This document shows, in pieces, positions 26,598 through 35,885 of a stretch of 64,000 bases of DNA. The DNA is from Ornatilinea apprima (GTDB taxonomy: Bacteria > Chloroflexota > Anaerolineae > Anaerolineales > Anaerolineaceae). Made by a program: the position numbers and the translations under genes. The notes under the pieces were generated by a model. It did no database searches. It had not been told where the DNA came from and saw nothing but the letters and a program-made list of their open reading frames with translations. Numbering within the stretch: position 1 is the first letter of the stretch; the number at the start of each line of letters is the position of its first letter. Location of the stretch: NCBI RefSeq assembly GCF_001306115.1, contig NZ_LGCL01000016.1, positions 293,092 through 357,091 of the forward strand. Reading direction: 5' to 3'.

Positions 26598-28079
26598 TCA
26601 AGCGGTTGTTTGAGCAAGCAGCGTGTCCATTTCTGTGGATGGACCGAAGAATTCCCGCGAGGCCCGCTGGCAGGCTTGCGCTTCGGGCTGCCTGGAGAGG
26701 GAAAGAAACAGGCGCGCCAGGGGGAGATACAGGTTGAGTGCTTCGCCGATGGGGTAGTAGAGCAGAAAAACCCGCCGCGCCGCTTCGGCGATCCAATCCT
26801 TTTGGCGAGGGTCGGCTGTTTGGGCGTATTCCAACAACAGGTGGAACGTTTCGCCAAAGATCTGCGGATCATAACCACTGAGCCTCAGGATCGCCAGCAG
26901 CTGCTCAAGGGGAAGTTGGGAATAATACGGTTGCAACGCTTTCTTCCACACGAAAAAATCATCCGGACTGGCTGTTTCGAATGTCATGTTGAAAGCCCGG
27001 CGAGCGCTCTGTAAAAGGTTTGCTGAAGCCCCAAAGAGAAATGTGGAAAAGACCAGACCTTCATCGCGGTGTTTGGACTGGAATGCTTGCCCGCCGCTTT
27101 GCCGGGTGAATGCGGCCAGGGCGTGGTAGTTCACTTTCATCGAGATGGCGCTTCCATGCAGGCTGATCTCAGGTTGATTTAGACCTTGAAGGGCATTGAG
27201 CTGGAAGTCCCCTTTATCCGCGGATAGAAAATACATCTTTCCGCGGGAGAGCCAGAGCAGATTTCGCAGGCATTCCAGCGCGCCGATGGGCATGAGCACA
27301 TAAGAATCGCTGAAAGCGGCCAGGTATTGCCGCAGCAATCGGTTGTACTTCTGATTGTGGTAGTAAGGGGCAGAAATGAAACGCGGGCGAAAGCTGATCT
27401 CCAGCGAGGGTAAAATGGAAGGGCCGACAGGGTCGAGGAGCGGTTTGCGGGTTTTCAGGCTGACTAACTCTTCACACAGAATGCCGCCGTGAATGGAAAA
27501 CACGTCATTGGGCAGACTGTCAAAGAAGTAGTTTCCCAGAACAATCAGGGGGTTGGCAATATCCTGCCGGGTCAGCGTTGTTCCGGATGAAGTCAGGCTG
27601 ATCTGGTGGTCTGTGAGCGGATTGAAACAGGCCAGCTCCAATTCGCCGGAGCGCAGGAAGGGCTGCAGGGCTGGATGGGTTTTCCAGAAATTCAGATTGC
27701 TTTCGGCCAAATCCGTGAGCAGGTAAACAAAACGCGTCCCCTGCGGGAACAGATGCCGGGTTTCTGGCAGAAAGTAGTTCAAAAAATAGAAGGCAAAGCG
27801 TCCTGAGCCGCCTCCCAGCTCAAGAATGAAAACCGGCTGTTGCGGAGAGTGGATTGTGAGGTTTTGGAGATAGTCCAGCACCAGGTGGGCATACGCAGCC
27901 GCAATGGTGGGATTATTGGTGATGTAGTGCGGGACGTGGCCGCGATTCCAGGCCGTGACGCCGCTTTGCTGGTAGAACGCGGAATGCAGTCGCCAGAGAA
28001 TCGAGTGCGAAAGGCGTTGATTCTTTTCAATCAACTCCGCATCAATAACCTCATTTTTCTCAAGGCCATTGCCAACCAT
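26598..28079 (-). CDS. SAM-dependent methyltransferase-like protein with helical C-terminal region
   Basis: The protein has 493 residues from ATG 28079; an upstream start would add 30 residues. FILELGGGSGRFAFYFLN fits motif I of class I methyltransferases. Motif II/III-like segments are YLLTDLAE and NPLIVLGNYFFDSLPNDVF; the last resembles the MidA/NDUFAF7 (COG1565) group. The C-terminal 130 residues are helical with repeated Leu/Ala patterns (TPR-like). The methyl acceptor is unknown and may be protein. It is followed on the same strand by the diguanylate cyclase, 231 bases away. Confidence 0.6.
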   Translation of the reverse strand: MVGNGLEKNEVIDAELIEKNQRLSHSILWRLHSAFYQQSGVTAWNRGHVPHYITNNPTIAAAYAHLVLDYLQNLTIHSPQQPVFILELGGGSGRFAFYFLNYFLPETRHLFPQGTRFVYLLTDLAESNLNFWKTHPALQPFLRSGELELACFNPLTDHQISLTSSGTTLTRQDIANPLIVLGNYFFDSLPNDVFSIHGGILCEELVSLKTRKPLLDPVGPSILPSLEISFRPRFISAPYYHNQKYNRLLRQYLAAFSDSYVLMPIGALECLRNLLWLSRGKMYFLSADKGDFQLNALQGLNQPEISLHGSAISMKVNYHALAAFTRQSGGQAFQSKHRDEGLVFSTFLFGASANLLQSARRAFNMTFETASPDDFFVWKKALQPYYSQLPLEQLLAILRLSGYDPQIFGETFHLLLEYAQTADPRQKDWIAEAARRVFLLYYPIGEALNLYLPLARLFLSLSRQPEAQACQRASREFFGPSTEMDTLLAQTTA

Positions 28080-28200
28080 ATTCACTCTGAAGAAAGAAAA
28101 GGGAAGCGCCGCGAGGGAGAAGTATAATCCCGGGTTTCGCGCTTGCCAAGAGGGGACTAATGAGGGCAATTGTGGTTATTAAGCCCGTGTCAACCCTAGA

Positions 28201-28244
28201 TTGACAGGCGATTCATACCATGCCCGATACTGTTATGGTATGAT
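28201..28244 (+). promoter_or_regulatory. Promoter/operator region of the MFS gene
   Basis: TTGACA (28201-28206) lies 19 bp before GATACT (28226-28231). A 9-bp perfect inverted repeat, TCATACCAT (28213-28221) and ATGGTATGA (28235-28243), surrounds the -10 area. It looks like a repressor operator. An alternative -10, TATGAT, lies within the right arm. Confidence 0.45.
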
Positions 28245-28277
28245 AAACACTATATCTTCCTGAATTGCTGGTCCACT

Positions 28278-29519
28278 TTGACACCTCTTGCTCAGCGTTT
28301 TTCTCCCTTTTTCTCCACAACCTTTGCCGCGTTCCGGCACCGAAATTACCGCCTGTGGTTTTACGGCCAGCTGGTATCGCTGGTGGGTACCTGGATGCAA
28401 AGCGCCGCGCAGGGATATCTGGTATACGAGCTGACTGGCTCGGCGGCCTATTTGGGGTACGTTGGCTTTGTGTCCGGCTTACCGTCCTGGTTGTTAATCC
28501 TATATGGCGGCGTCATCGCTGATCGGGTTTCTCGCCGGACGTTGTTAATCATCACACAGACGGTGATGATGGCGCTGGCATTTGTGCTCGCGGCGCTGGT
28601 ATTTCTGGGGGTGGTTCAACCCTGGCATATTTTGGTGCTGGCGTTTCTTTTGGGTGTCGCCAACGCGTTTGATGCCCCGGCGCGCCAATCTTTTATTGTT
28701 GAATTGGTTGAGCGTGAGGACCTGACCAATGCCATTGCGTTGAACTCAACGATGTTCAACACCGGCGCGATTGTTGGCCCGGCATTCGCGGGGTTGGTAT
28801 ACGCGCTTACAGGGCCGGCCTGGTGTTTTTCGATCAATGGCATTTCATTTATTGCAGTGATTTTCGCCCTGGGATTGATGAAAATGCCCCCCAAACCCGC
28901 ACCGGTTAACCGCTCTTCGGCCATGCGGGCGATTGTCGAGGGCGTGGGCTATATCCGCTCAGAACCATTGGTATTCACACTGATCCTGACGGTCTTTGTG
29001 CTGAATGTCTTTGGATTCGGCCTGATTACCCTGGTTCCGGCCTGGGCGGTTACCATTTTGCATGGAGACGCGACAACCAATGGATTGTTGCTTTCAGCGC
29101 GCGGGGTTGGGGCGGTGATCTGTGGATTACTGATCGCGTCGCTGAGCGGCAGCCGCTTCCGCGGTAGAATGTGGAGCATCAACAGTTTCATTCTGCCTCT
29201 GGCGCTCGCCGGATTCGCGCTTTCGACATGGCTGCCACTTTCACTGGTTTTTATGGCCGTAACCGGTTTCGCGTTGATCGCGGTTCTGAATAACAGCAAC
29301 GCGATGGTGCAATCGAGGGTGCCCGATGACCTGCGCGGCCGTGTGATGGGAATCTATTCACTGATGCTGTTGGGCGGCGGTCCGGTGGGTTCGCTGCTGG
29401 TGGGAGTGATGGCTGAGCACACCAGTGAGCAGATTGCCGCGTATGCGTGCGCGGGGATACTGTTCCTATTCAGTGTCTGGATCTGGTTCTTCCGCCCAAA
29501 TGTGCGGCAGATGGGCTAA
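28278..29519 (+). CDS. MFS exporter (EntS/MFS_3-like)
   Basis: The protein has 413 residues with about 12 membrane helices. FRHRNYRLWFYGQLVSLVGT at the N-terminus is typical of the enterobactin-exporter-like MFS branch, and GGVIADRVSRR is the MFS loop 2-3 motif. A repeat of it in the second half reads DDLRGRVMG. It probably exports a small molecule. It starts at TTG 28278 because no ATG or GTG occurs in frame upstream and the N-terminal length fits relatives. No ribosome site is seen. Its stop overlaps the convergent recombinase stop. Confidence 0.82.
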   Translation: MTPLAQRFSPFFSTTFAAFRHRNYRLWFYGQLVSLVGTWMQSAAQGYLVYELTGSAAYLGYVGFVSGLPSWLLILYGGVIADRVSRRTLLIITQTVMMALAFVLAALVFLGVVQPWHILVLAFLLGVANAFDAPARQSFIVELVEREDLTNAIALNSTMFNTGAIVGPAFAGLVYALTGPAWCFSINGISFIAVIFALGLMKMPPKPAPVNRSSAMRAIVEGVGYIRSEPLVFTLILTVFVLNVFGFGLITLVPAWAVTILHGDATTNGLLLSARGVGAVICGLLIASLSGSRFRGRMWSINSFILPLALAGFALSTWLPLSLVFMAVTGFALIAVLNNSNAMVQSRVPDDLRGRVMGIYSLMLLGGGPVGSLLVGVMAEHTSEQIAAYACAGILFLFSVWIWFFRPNVRQMG

Positions 29520-30520
29520 TTCTCCTTTTCTTTTCTGCCTATCGCATCCCAATAGCCCTGATCAAGTTCGCTGTCGGTCAGGTGGCTGTACCGCTGTGTG
29601 ACGGCGATTGATTTGTGCCTGGCCAACAGTTGGGCGATGCGCAAGTTGTTGGTGGCCTGCAGCACGCGCGTAACAAAATAATGCCGGAATGAATGGGGGG
29701 TGATGGTTCCGGCTGCGTCTGCTCCGAGGAATTCTTTGACCCGCTCTGTAACGATGTTGCGCCCGGTATTGGTGTTCATGCCCTTTACCTTTTTCTTTCC
29801 CGCGCCTTTATCATGGCGGGTAAATAACGGCAGAGAAGCCAGGGGCCTGCCGGTAGAGCCGTCCAGGTCGGCGCGCGCTTTCAGATAGTCGCGCAGGGCC
29901 TCCATGGCGCGCTCCGAAAAGCGCACCACGGCTTGCTGGTCGCCTTTGCCAATCACCACCGCACGATAATCGGTCCAATCCAGGTCACCGCGCCGTAACG
30001 CGCAGGCTTCATGCACGCGCAGACCGGTATCGGCCAGGGTGAGTAAAAAGGCGCGGTCGCGTAAATTGCGCAGATGCTCTTCCACATTTTCGCAAGGTTT
30101 GCCTTTCAGTTGGTCAATTTTTTCCAACAGTTGGTCAATATCGCTGGCCGGGAACTGTGGCAGGCGCAGGCCGGGGCGGCGGGATCGCTGGCGGATGAGC
30201 TGGCGCACGCGCGCCAGGTTGGGTTGGGAAAGGTTCTCGGCCGAAAGGTATTCGTATAGATTACTGGCGGCGGTGAGGTACAGGCGTTCGGTCGCGGGGG
30301 CAAAGATTTTCAAGTTCTCAGCAAACCAACTGATCGCGTCTTCGGGCAGGTCCGCGGCGGTTGTTTTTTGCGGGTTGAGCTGGTAGGCTTCCAGGGTTTC
30401 ACAAAAGCTTTTCAACGCATTCTGATAGGTCAGAAAAGTGCGTTTGCTGCGAGACTGTTCAACCAGGGTCAGATAATTTTGAATGGCGTCTTGCAGAGAG
30501 AGGGGAGTGGTCTCGTTCAT
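29516..30520 (-). CDS. Tyrosine recombinase (XerC/D-like)
   Basis: The protein has 334 residues. The N-terminal SAM-like DNA-binding domain covers about 10-110 and the catalytic domain about 120-334. The catalytic set is complete: R168 in TGLRVHEA, K192 in GKGDQQ, H276 and R279 in PHSFRH, H302 in ARHKS and nucleophile Y311 in QRYSH. It could be the chromosome-dimer recombinase or an orphan integrase. No att sites, transposon or phage genes accompany it. ATG 30520 gives the standard N-terminus; another ATG is 9 codons upstream. Confidence 0.85.
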   Translation of the reverse strand: MNETTPLSLQDAIQNYLTLVEQSRSKRTFLTYQNALKSFCETLEAYQLNPQKTTAADLPEDAISWFAENLKIFAPATERLYLTAASNLYEYLSAENLSQPNLARVRQLIRQRSRRPGLRLPQFPASDIDQLLEKIDQLKGKPCENVEEHLRNLRDRAFLLTLADTGLRVHEACALRRGDLDWTDYRAVVIGKGDQQAVVRFSERAMEALRDYLKARADLDGSTGRPLASLPLFTRHDKGAGKKKVKGMNTNTGRNIVTERVKEFLGADAAGTITPHSFRHYFVTRVLQATNNLRIAQLLARHKSIAVTQRYSHLTDSELDQGYWDAIGRKEKEN

Positions 30521-30646
30521 TATGGCAAACCTGTTTTTTACATGCAAGGTTAATATAACTTATATTATATATAATAATATTAATTATTCTACAACGAAAA
30601 GAGAAATCCTCGTATTTTTCTTATGATGTAAACAACAGGCGTTGTT
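30521..30646. other. A+T-rich stretch upstream of the recombinase gene
   Basis: Bases about 30551-30590 are almost pure A+T with overlapping TATA/ATTA runs. The stretch contains several possible -10 boxes for the recombinase. It could also be a binding region for a recombinase or nucleoid protein. No ORF. Confidence 0.3.
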
Positions 30647-31360
30647 TCAAACAGAGAATTTCTGCCCGATGGCCAAAAGCGCAGACGCATCATGGTATCC
30701 CAGATTGTGAACGCGCTGGCGCAGCGCTTCGCCCTGTTCCTGTAACGCCTTCGCGTTGGGCAGGCCTTGCGAACGGGCGATGTAGCGGTCGATGACCTGG
30801 TCTAAATCGGCGAGATTGGAGGGTTCGAGAGGGTTGTCGCTTAAATCACAGAGATCATGCAAGGCCAGGTTGGCCAGGGGAAGGTCTTCCAGGAATCCTA
30901 CAAGCTGCTGGCGGGTAAAGGTGGGATAGTGGGTGATGCCTTGCGCCATATCAATTGCCGCCCACCAGTCATGCAGTAACACATGCGTCTGCTGTGTTTC
31001 CGTTTGTCCATCGCGGTACATCTCACATAACAGCAATTGCCCGCCTGGGCGCAGCACGCGCAGCATTTCCAAGAGCGCACGCCGCGGGTGGGGCAGATGG
31101 TGAAGTGAGTTGGAAATACAAACGGTGTCGAAGCACACGTCTGGAAAAGCGAGATGGGCGGCATCCATTTGTTGAAAATGGATTTTGGAATGAGACTGGA
31201 ATTTTTCCGCGAAGGCAGCCGCGCCACCAGAGAGCACATCGACGCCCGTGATTTGCTCGAAGGAACGCAGATTTTGGACCAGAATCTCAATGAATCCGCC
31301 TCGCCCGGTGGCCACGTCCAGCACTTGGCCGGCGTCAATTTGCCCCAATATCGTTTGCAT
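30647..31360 (-). CDS. Class I SAM-dependent methyltransferase (Methyltransf_11 type)
   Basis: The protein has 237 residues. Motif I is VLDVATGRGGF (14-24), an acidic residue follows in TGVDVLSGG, then QMDAAHLAF and the motif IV/post region CISNSLHHLPHPRRALLEM with VLRPGGQLLL. This is the typical small-molecule methyltransferase core. Residues after about 150 are helical and may shape the acceptor site. Acceptor unknown. AAGGA lies about 10 bases before ATG 31360. It is 27 bases downstream of the SLC13-type gene on the same strand. Confidence 0.8.
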   Translation of the reverse strand: MQTILGQIDAGQVLDVATGRGGFIEILVQNLRSFEQITGVDVLSGGAAAFAEKFQSHSKIHFQQMDAAHLAFPDVCFDTVCISNSLHHLPHPRRALLEMLRVLRPGGQLLLCEMYRDGQTETQQTHVLLHDWWAAIDMAQGITHYPTFTRQQLVGFLEDLPLANLALHDLCDLSDNPLEPSNLADLDQVIDRYIARSQGLPNAKALQEQGEALRQRVHNLGYHDASALLAIGQKFSV

Positions 31361-31387
31361 GCGCCAGTTTCCTTGAGTGAGGCCCTA

Positions 31388-33226
31388 CTAGAGCTGCCAG
31401 AAGATTTTCATGCCGACCATTAATACGAAGAAACAGATAATCGTCAGTAGCCAGCCTACGCGGAAGAAGTCTTGGAAGTGATAGCCGCCGGGCTGGATCA
31501 CGATCAAATTTACCGGATGTGCCATAGGAGTTAAGAAGGACGCCGAGCAGCCAATTGCGGTGGCGACTGCCACAGCCTGTGGATTGACCCCCATCGAGAT
31601 CGCGGCGCTGATGGCAATGGGGCCAGAAATGAGCGCGGTTACCTGCCCGCCCATGACCTGCGTTAACAAAGACGTCAGCAAGAATGCGCCCGCCGCGATT
31701 CCCATGCCTCCATAGGGTTCAAACAGGAAAAGCATTCCCTGCCCGATCAATTCGGCCATGCCGGTGTTAACCATGGACTGGCTGACAGCGTACATGCCCG
31801 CTATCAGAAAAATAGCCTGCCACTCGACCGATTGATAAGCTTCGTCCAATTGAATGACTCGTAAGATAATGCTCAAGATCGCGCCAAAGAAAACACTCAG
31901 GTAAACCGGTATACCGGCGATGGAAGCTGAAATTGTGCCCAGCGTAATCAGGATCGAGAGAAAAGCCCGGCGCTTATCGAGCGGCTGGTCACTCAGGTTG
32001 GGCTCGATCACGATAAAATCCGCGTTCTGCTTGAGCGCCCGGATCAATGCGTTGGAACCAATGACCAACAGTGAATCGCCGTAGGTGACGGGTATGCTGC
32101 CTACATCAGTGCGGTAGCAGCGTTCCCGCCGGTTGAGAGCAATGGCGTTTAAGTTGAACCTCTGGCGGAAACCGATTTCTTTTAATGTTTTCCCTTCAAA
32201 CTGCGAATGGGGGGCCAGCACCACTTCTGCGAAGTGAATTCCCTGGGGGCTGAGGAATCCATTCTGGCCAATCGGGCGCAAACTGAACCCTTCTTGCTGC
32301 ATTTCCATGACCTTTTCTTCTCTACCCACAATGAACAACACGCTGTTGGATTCGATGATGTATTTGGCATCCGGCAGAATAAATTCATCGATGCCATTTT
32401 TAATGGCCGCAATGGTGACCCCATATTTATGTCCAATACCCGCCTCTGAGATGGTCTTGCCAATCAGTGGAGATCCGGAAAACAGTCTAGCGGTCCAGAG
32501 GCGTTCACCAATCCGGTACAATTCCTCCAGTTCACTGCCGGTGTGGCGGGCAAAAAAACTGTTTTGATACGATTCCCGATCGGGCAGTAATTTCTTGCCA
32601 AAAAAGAAGAAGAAGGCGATACCCGCGATGGCAATCAGGCCGCCAGTGGGGGTGAAGTCCAGAATATTGAGGGGCTCTTGCGGCGGGTTGGCAATGGTGA
32701 GCAAATCGCTCATGATAATGTTAGCTGTGGTGAAGTAGGTGGCCACACCACCCAGCAGGCTTCCGTACGCCACCGGGATGAGCAATTTACTGGGCTTGAT
32801 TTTTGTGCGCCTGGCGACTTCCAACGCGGATGGCGCCAGCAGCGCGCCAGCCGCCAGATTGTTCATGAACAGCGAAAGAAAGGCGGTAACGGCAGTGAAA
32901 AGCGCGATGATGCGCGACTCATTGGTGCCGGTAACGCGGATGAGCTGGCGGGCAATCCAACGGGTAACCCCGCTTTTATCCAACCCACGGGAGATAATGA
33001 AGAGAGAAATCAGGGTGATGATTACGGGCTGGCTTAAGCCGGAGATGGCTTTGACGGCCTCCTGGGGAGATCCGGCCGTGCCAAGCATGCCGACTCCAAA
33101 AAACTGCAAAAGCCCCAACAGCACCGCCATAGCGAGAGCCGCAATATCCATGCGCAGTCGATTAAGAAAGACCAGGATCAGGGGAATGATCAGAATAACG
33201 AGAAGGAGGATTTGGTTGGTTTCCAT
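31388..33226 (-). CDS. SLC13/DASS-type transporter with TrkA-C domains
   Basis: The protein has 612 residues of the SLC13 (divalent anion:Na+ symporter)/ArsB-like superfamily. An N-terminal membrane half contains FMNNLAAGALLAPSALEVAR and SLLGGVATYFTTANI, like the SNT clamshell motifs. A cytosolic insert (about 200-385) has two TrkA-C/RCK-C-like segments, with LIGKTISEAGIG and FEGKTLKEIGF. The second membrane half ends with TAIGCSASFLTPMAHPVNLI. Related bacterial proteins carry sulfate or other anions. ATG 33226 places the first helix at the N-terminus. Substrate unknown. Confidence 0.8.
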   Translation of the reverse strand: METNQILLLVILIIPLILVFLNRLRMDIAALAMAVLLGLLQFFGVGMLGTAGSPQEAVKAISGLSQPVIITLISLFIISRGLDKSGVTRWIARQLIRVTGTNESRIIALFTAVTAFLSLFMNNLAAGALLAPSALEVARRTKIKPSKLLIPVAYGSLLGGVATYFTTANIIMSDLLTIANPPQEPLNILDFTPTGGLIAIAGIAFFFFFGKKLLPDRESYQNSFFARHTGSELEELYRIGERLWTARLFSGSPLIGKTISEAGIGHKYGVTIAAIKNGIDEFILPDAKYIIESNSVLFIVGREEKVMEMQQEGFSLRPIGQNGFLSPQGIHFAEVVLAPHSQFEGKTLKEIGFRQRFNLNAIALNRRERCYRTDVGSIPVTYGDSLLVIGSNALIRALKQNADFIVIEPNLSDQPLDKRRAFLSILITLGTISASIAGIPVYLSVFFGAILSIILRVIQLDEAYQSVEWQAIFLIAGMYAVSQSMVNTGMAELIGQGMLFLFEPYGGMGIAAGAFLLTSLLTQVMGGQVTALISGPIAISAAISMGVNPQAVAVATAIGCSASFLTPMAHPVNLIVIQPGGYHFQDFFRVGWLLTIICFFVLMVGMKIFWQL

Positions 33227-33311
33227 TGAATCTCTGCGGGTAAGAAGTTTGCTCTCGAAACGTGGAGCGCTGAATTCCTGCAATTATACCCTTGAGAGAC
33301 CATATCTTGAT

Positions 33312-34472
33312 TCAGCGGTCGCGTTCAATTTTTTTCGGATCTTTGAAATGGGCGAAAATGGATTTTAACAAAATGGAAATGAATCCATTATTGGACAAAC
33401 TGCCCGGATTGAGTACAGCGGCAGGGATGGCGTGCCTGAGCACTTTGCGGGGTTGGTTACCATGAAAGGCCGAGAATGCGGCAGCCAAGTGGTATTGACC
33501 CAATGCGCGCGTGCGCAGCGGTTTGAGATGGTTCATCTCAGGAATCAGATGATCAAACACGCGATTAATATATTGGATTGGGTGAACAGTACGGCCATCC
33601 AGGGCTGTGCCGGCCAGCCAATTTAGAAACCAATCCGGCTCAATCTGCGGTTGTTTCGAAAGAGCCTGGCGCAATTGTTCCTGACCGTGTTCGATGTCTC
33701 CACTTCGAAAATAGCGCCCGGCGGTTTCAAAATTCAAAACAGCATAGGCCTTGCCGCGCAGTCGCTGGATTTCCGTGGGCAGGGTGGGATTGGCGAAGAA
33801 GCGGTCCAGTACCCGATGCCAATCATCAATTTGAACCGGTTTCACCTGACCGCTCATGCTTTCTCGATGGATGCGGTAATTTACCAGCGGCTGATCAATA
33901 TAGCCAAACTGGCATCCGCTGCTGGCCAGGCGCAGCCATAGATCGGCATCATCGCTCCAATGCAGCGACTCGTCGTACAGATTCACTTTTTGAAGCCACT
34001 CGCGCTGCATGATTGACATGGATGAGAAAAAGAAAATTTCGCGGGTAAGGATGGCTTCCAACAGGTTTCCCTTGCGATTTGGATGGATCTCGTTTAAGGT
34101 GAAGCCGTTGGAGTCGATTTGTTTCCATGCTGAGTAGGCAAGGCCGTATTCAGGGTGGTGGTCAAGCAAATTGACGAGTGTTTGAATAAAGTCGGGATGG
34201 GCTTGATCATCGCTGTCTAAAAAGTACACATAATGCCCGTGTGATGCTAAAAAGCCCCGGTTGCGCGCGGCGGGCAAGCCGCGATTTTCCTGTTCAATTA
34301 CCCGAATCCTGGGTTCATAAGCCTGTAAGATAGAAGGGGTTTTATCGATGCAGCCATCATTGACAACAATGACTTCAAGCAAAGGATAGGTTTGGGCGAA
34401 AATACTCTCCAACGCGGTGGCAAGATATTCTGCCTGGTTATAGGTTGGGATGATCACAGATACCAGATGCAT
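33312..34472 (-). CDS. Glycosyltransferase family 2
   Basis: The protein has 386 residues. A GT-A fold starts at once (VSVIIPTYNQAEYL). The nucleotide-sugar site is VVNDGCIDKT, the conserved AARNRGF segment is present, and the metal-binding DxD is in YFLDSDDQAHPD. The C-terminal 180 residues are helical, with paired repeats seen also in the 34473 protein. Its ATG directly abuts the preceding stop, so it belongs to the polysaccharide operon as the last gene. Donor and acceptor unknown. Confidence 0.87.
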   Translation of the reverse strand: MHLVSVIIPTYNQAEYLATALESIFAQTYPLLEVIVVNDGCIDKTPSILQAYEPRIRVIEQENRGLPAARNRGFLASHGHYVYFLDSDDQAHPDFIQTLVNLLDHHPEYGLAYSAWKQIDSNGFTLNEIHPNRKGNLLEAILTREIFFFSSMSIMQREWLQKVNLYDESLHWSDDADLWLRLASSGCQFGYIDQPLVNYRIHRESMSGQVKPVQIDDWHRVLDRFFANPTLPTEIQRLRGKAYAVLNFETAGRYFRSGDIEHGQEQLRQALSKQPQIEPDWFLNWLAGTALDGRTVHPIQYINRVFDHLIPEMNHLKPLRTRALGQYHLAAAFSAFHGNQPRKVLRHAIPAAVLNPGSLSNNGFISILLKSIFAHFKDPKKIERDR

Positions 34473-35885
34473 TTATTTCCCCTTCAACGCTGAATGATAA
34501 AGCATGCTGACCACACCACGATTGAACAGCCAGGCAGGCCGGATGGCTACACCTTGTAAGGCTTGACGGAAGGCCTTTGCATAATGCTGGTTGTGGTACT
34601 GCTCAAACGCGCAGGCAATCAGGATGGCGTTTTCAACCTGGGAGCGCCGGGGCAAAAAAGCCTGAAATGCAGGCCGGGCCGCCGCTGAGTAGAACGAGTC
34701 GAGCATATCAAATGGGTTCCAGGGTGAGGTCATGCAGGCGTGCACCATTTCGCTGGCAAAAGCAACCCGCAGCGCCTGCCGGCTGGCGAAGTGCTGACTG
34801 GCTTGTTGCAACAGGCAGTCTGCCTCAACAAAATCTTGTTCTCGAAGGGCCTGCAAGGATTGCAACAGCCCCAGACGGCCGTAAAGAAACTCCTGCTGTG
34901 GTTCGCCATTCCACGGAGCGGGCAGGCTGGCGATGAGGCGACCCAGGTAGGCGCGCGCGTCTTTCACCCGCGCATCCACGGCTTCTTTGGCGGCGCGCTC
35001 CAGAAATACCTGTGGTTCGCTGATGAGTGACGGTTTGGCCTGGATGGCGCTGTGGATACAGCGCGCCGCATCCGCTTGCGAGTCGCTGGCGGCATAGCGC
35101 ATGGCCAGCCATAGCAGCCACTCCGCGTAGGCAGCGGGGCGCGCGCTCATCACGGACGAGGGCAGATCGTTCTGGGCGAAGAAGGCATCCAGAATGGTCA
35201 TGATCTCCCTCTCCAGTTGGTGGATGTTGGTAACCATGCTGGAGCCATGCAGGCGGTATGCTCCCAATGGCTCTTGAACGCAACCCAGATGAGGAGTTTG
35301 CGCGGCGATGCGCAGCCAGAGATCAAAATCGGCCGCGATTGAATAGCGCGGATTAAACCCGCCAGCCTGATCAACCAACGCTTTTTCCATCAGGGGCGCG
35401 CCCATCCATACAAAATTCTGGCATACCAGCCTGGCGAGCACCTCACCTTCAGGAAGCAGCCCCACACGAATCAGGGGACGCTTGTCGCTGTCTACCATTA
35501 AATAGCGGCTGTGCACCCAACGGTATCCCTGGTTTTTCTGCAGCCAGGTCATTTGTTTCTCAATTTTTTCCGGCAAAAGCAGATCATCATCGTCCAGGAA
35601 GGTAACATACTGGCCTTGGGCCAACCGCAGACCGTGGTTTCTGGCAGTAGAGACGCCCTGATTGGCTTGGTGAGCCACCCTCACGCGATCCTGATAGGTG
35701 TCCAACAACCCGGCGGTTCCATCGGTGGAGCCGTCATCCACCACGATCACTTCAACCGCTGGCCAGGTTTGCGCCAGAGCTGAATCAATGGCGTCTCTCA
35801 GCCAATCTCCCCGATTGTGGGTGGGAATGATGATGCTAACCAGGGGTGCGTTTTGTGGCGGGCGGAGATCGGAGATCGGCTTCAC
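34473..35885 (-). CDS. Glycosyltransferase family 2
   Basis: The protein has 470 residues. The GT-A catalytic domain covers about 14-240: VSIIIPTHNRGDWL, VVDDGSTDGT, STARNHG and DxD in TFLDDDDLLLPEK. A long helical C-terminal region (about 250-470) is probably for membrane or partner contacts. It overlaps the upstream membrane-protein gene by ATGA. It is similar in layout to the 33312 protein, so the two may be an old duplication. Confidence 0.87.
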   Translation of the reverse strand: MKPISDLRPPQNAPLVSIIIPTHNRGDWLRDAIDSALAQTWPAVEVIVVDDGSTDGTAGLLDTYQDRVRVAHQANQGVSTARNHGLRLAQGQYVTFLDDDDLLLPEKIEKQMTWLQKNQGYRWVHSRYLMVDSDKRPLIRVGLLPEGEVLARLVCQNFVWMGAPLMEKALVDQAGGFNPRYSIAADFDLWLRIAAQTPHLGCVQEPLGAYRLHGSSMVTNIHQLEREIMTILDAFFAQNDLPSSVMSARPAAYAEWLLWLAMRYAASDSQADAARCIHSAIQAKPSLISEPQVFLERAAKEAVDARVKDARAYLGRLIASLPAPWNGEPQQEFLYGRLGLLQSLQALREQDFVEADCLLQQASQHFASRQALRVAFASEMVHACMTSPWNPFDMLDSFYSAAARPAFQAFLPRRSQVENAILIACAFEQYHNQHYAKAFRQALQGVAIRPAWLFNRGVVSMLYHSALKGK

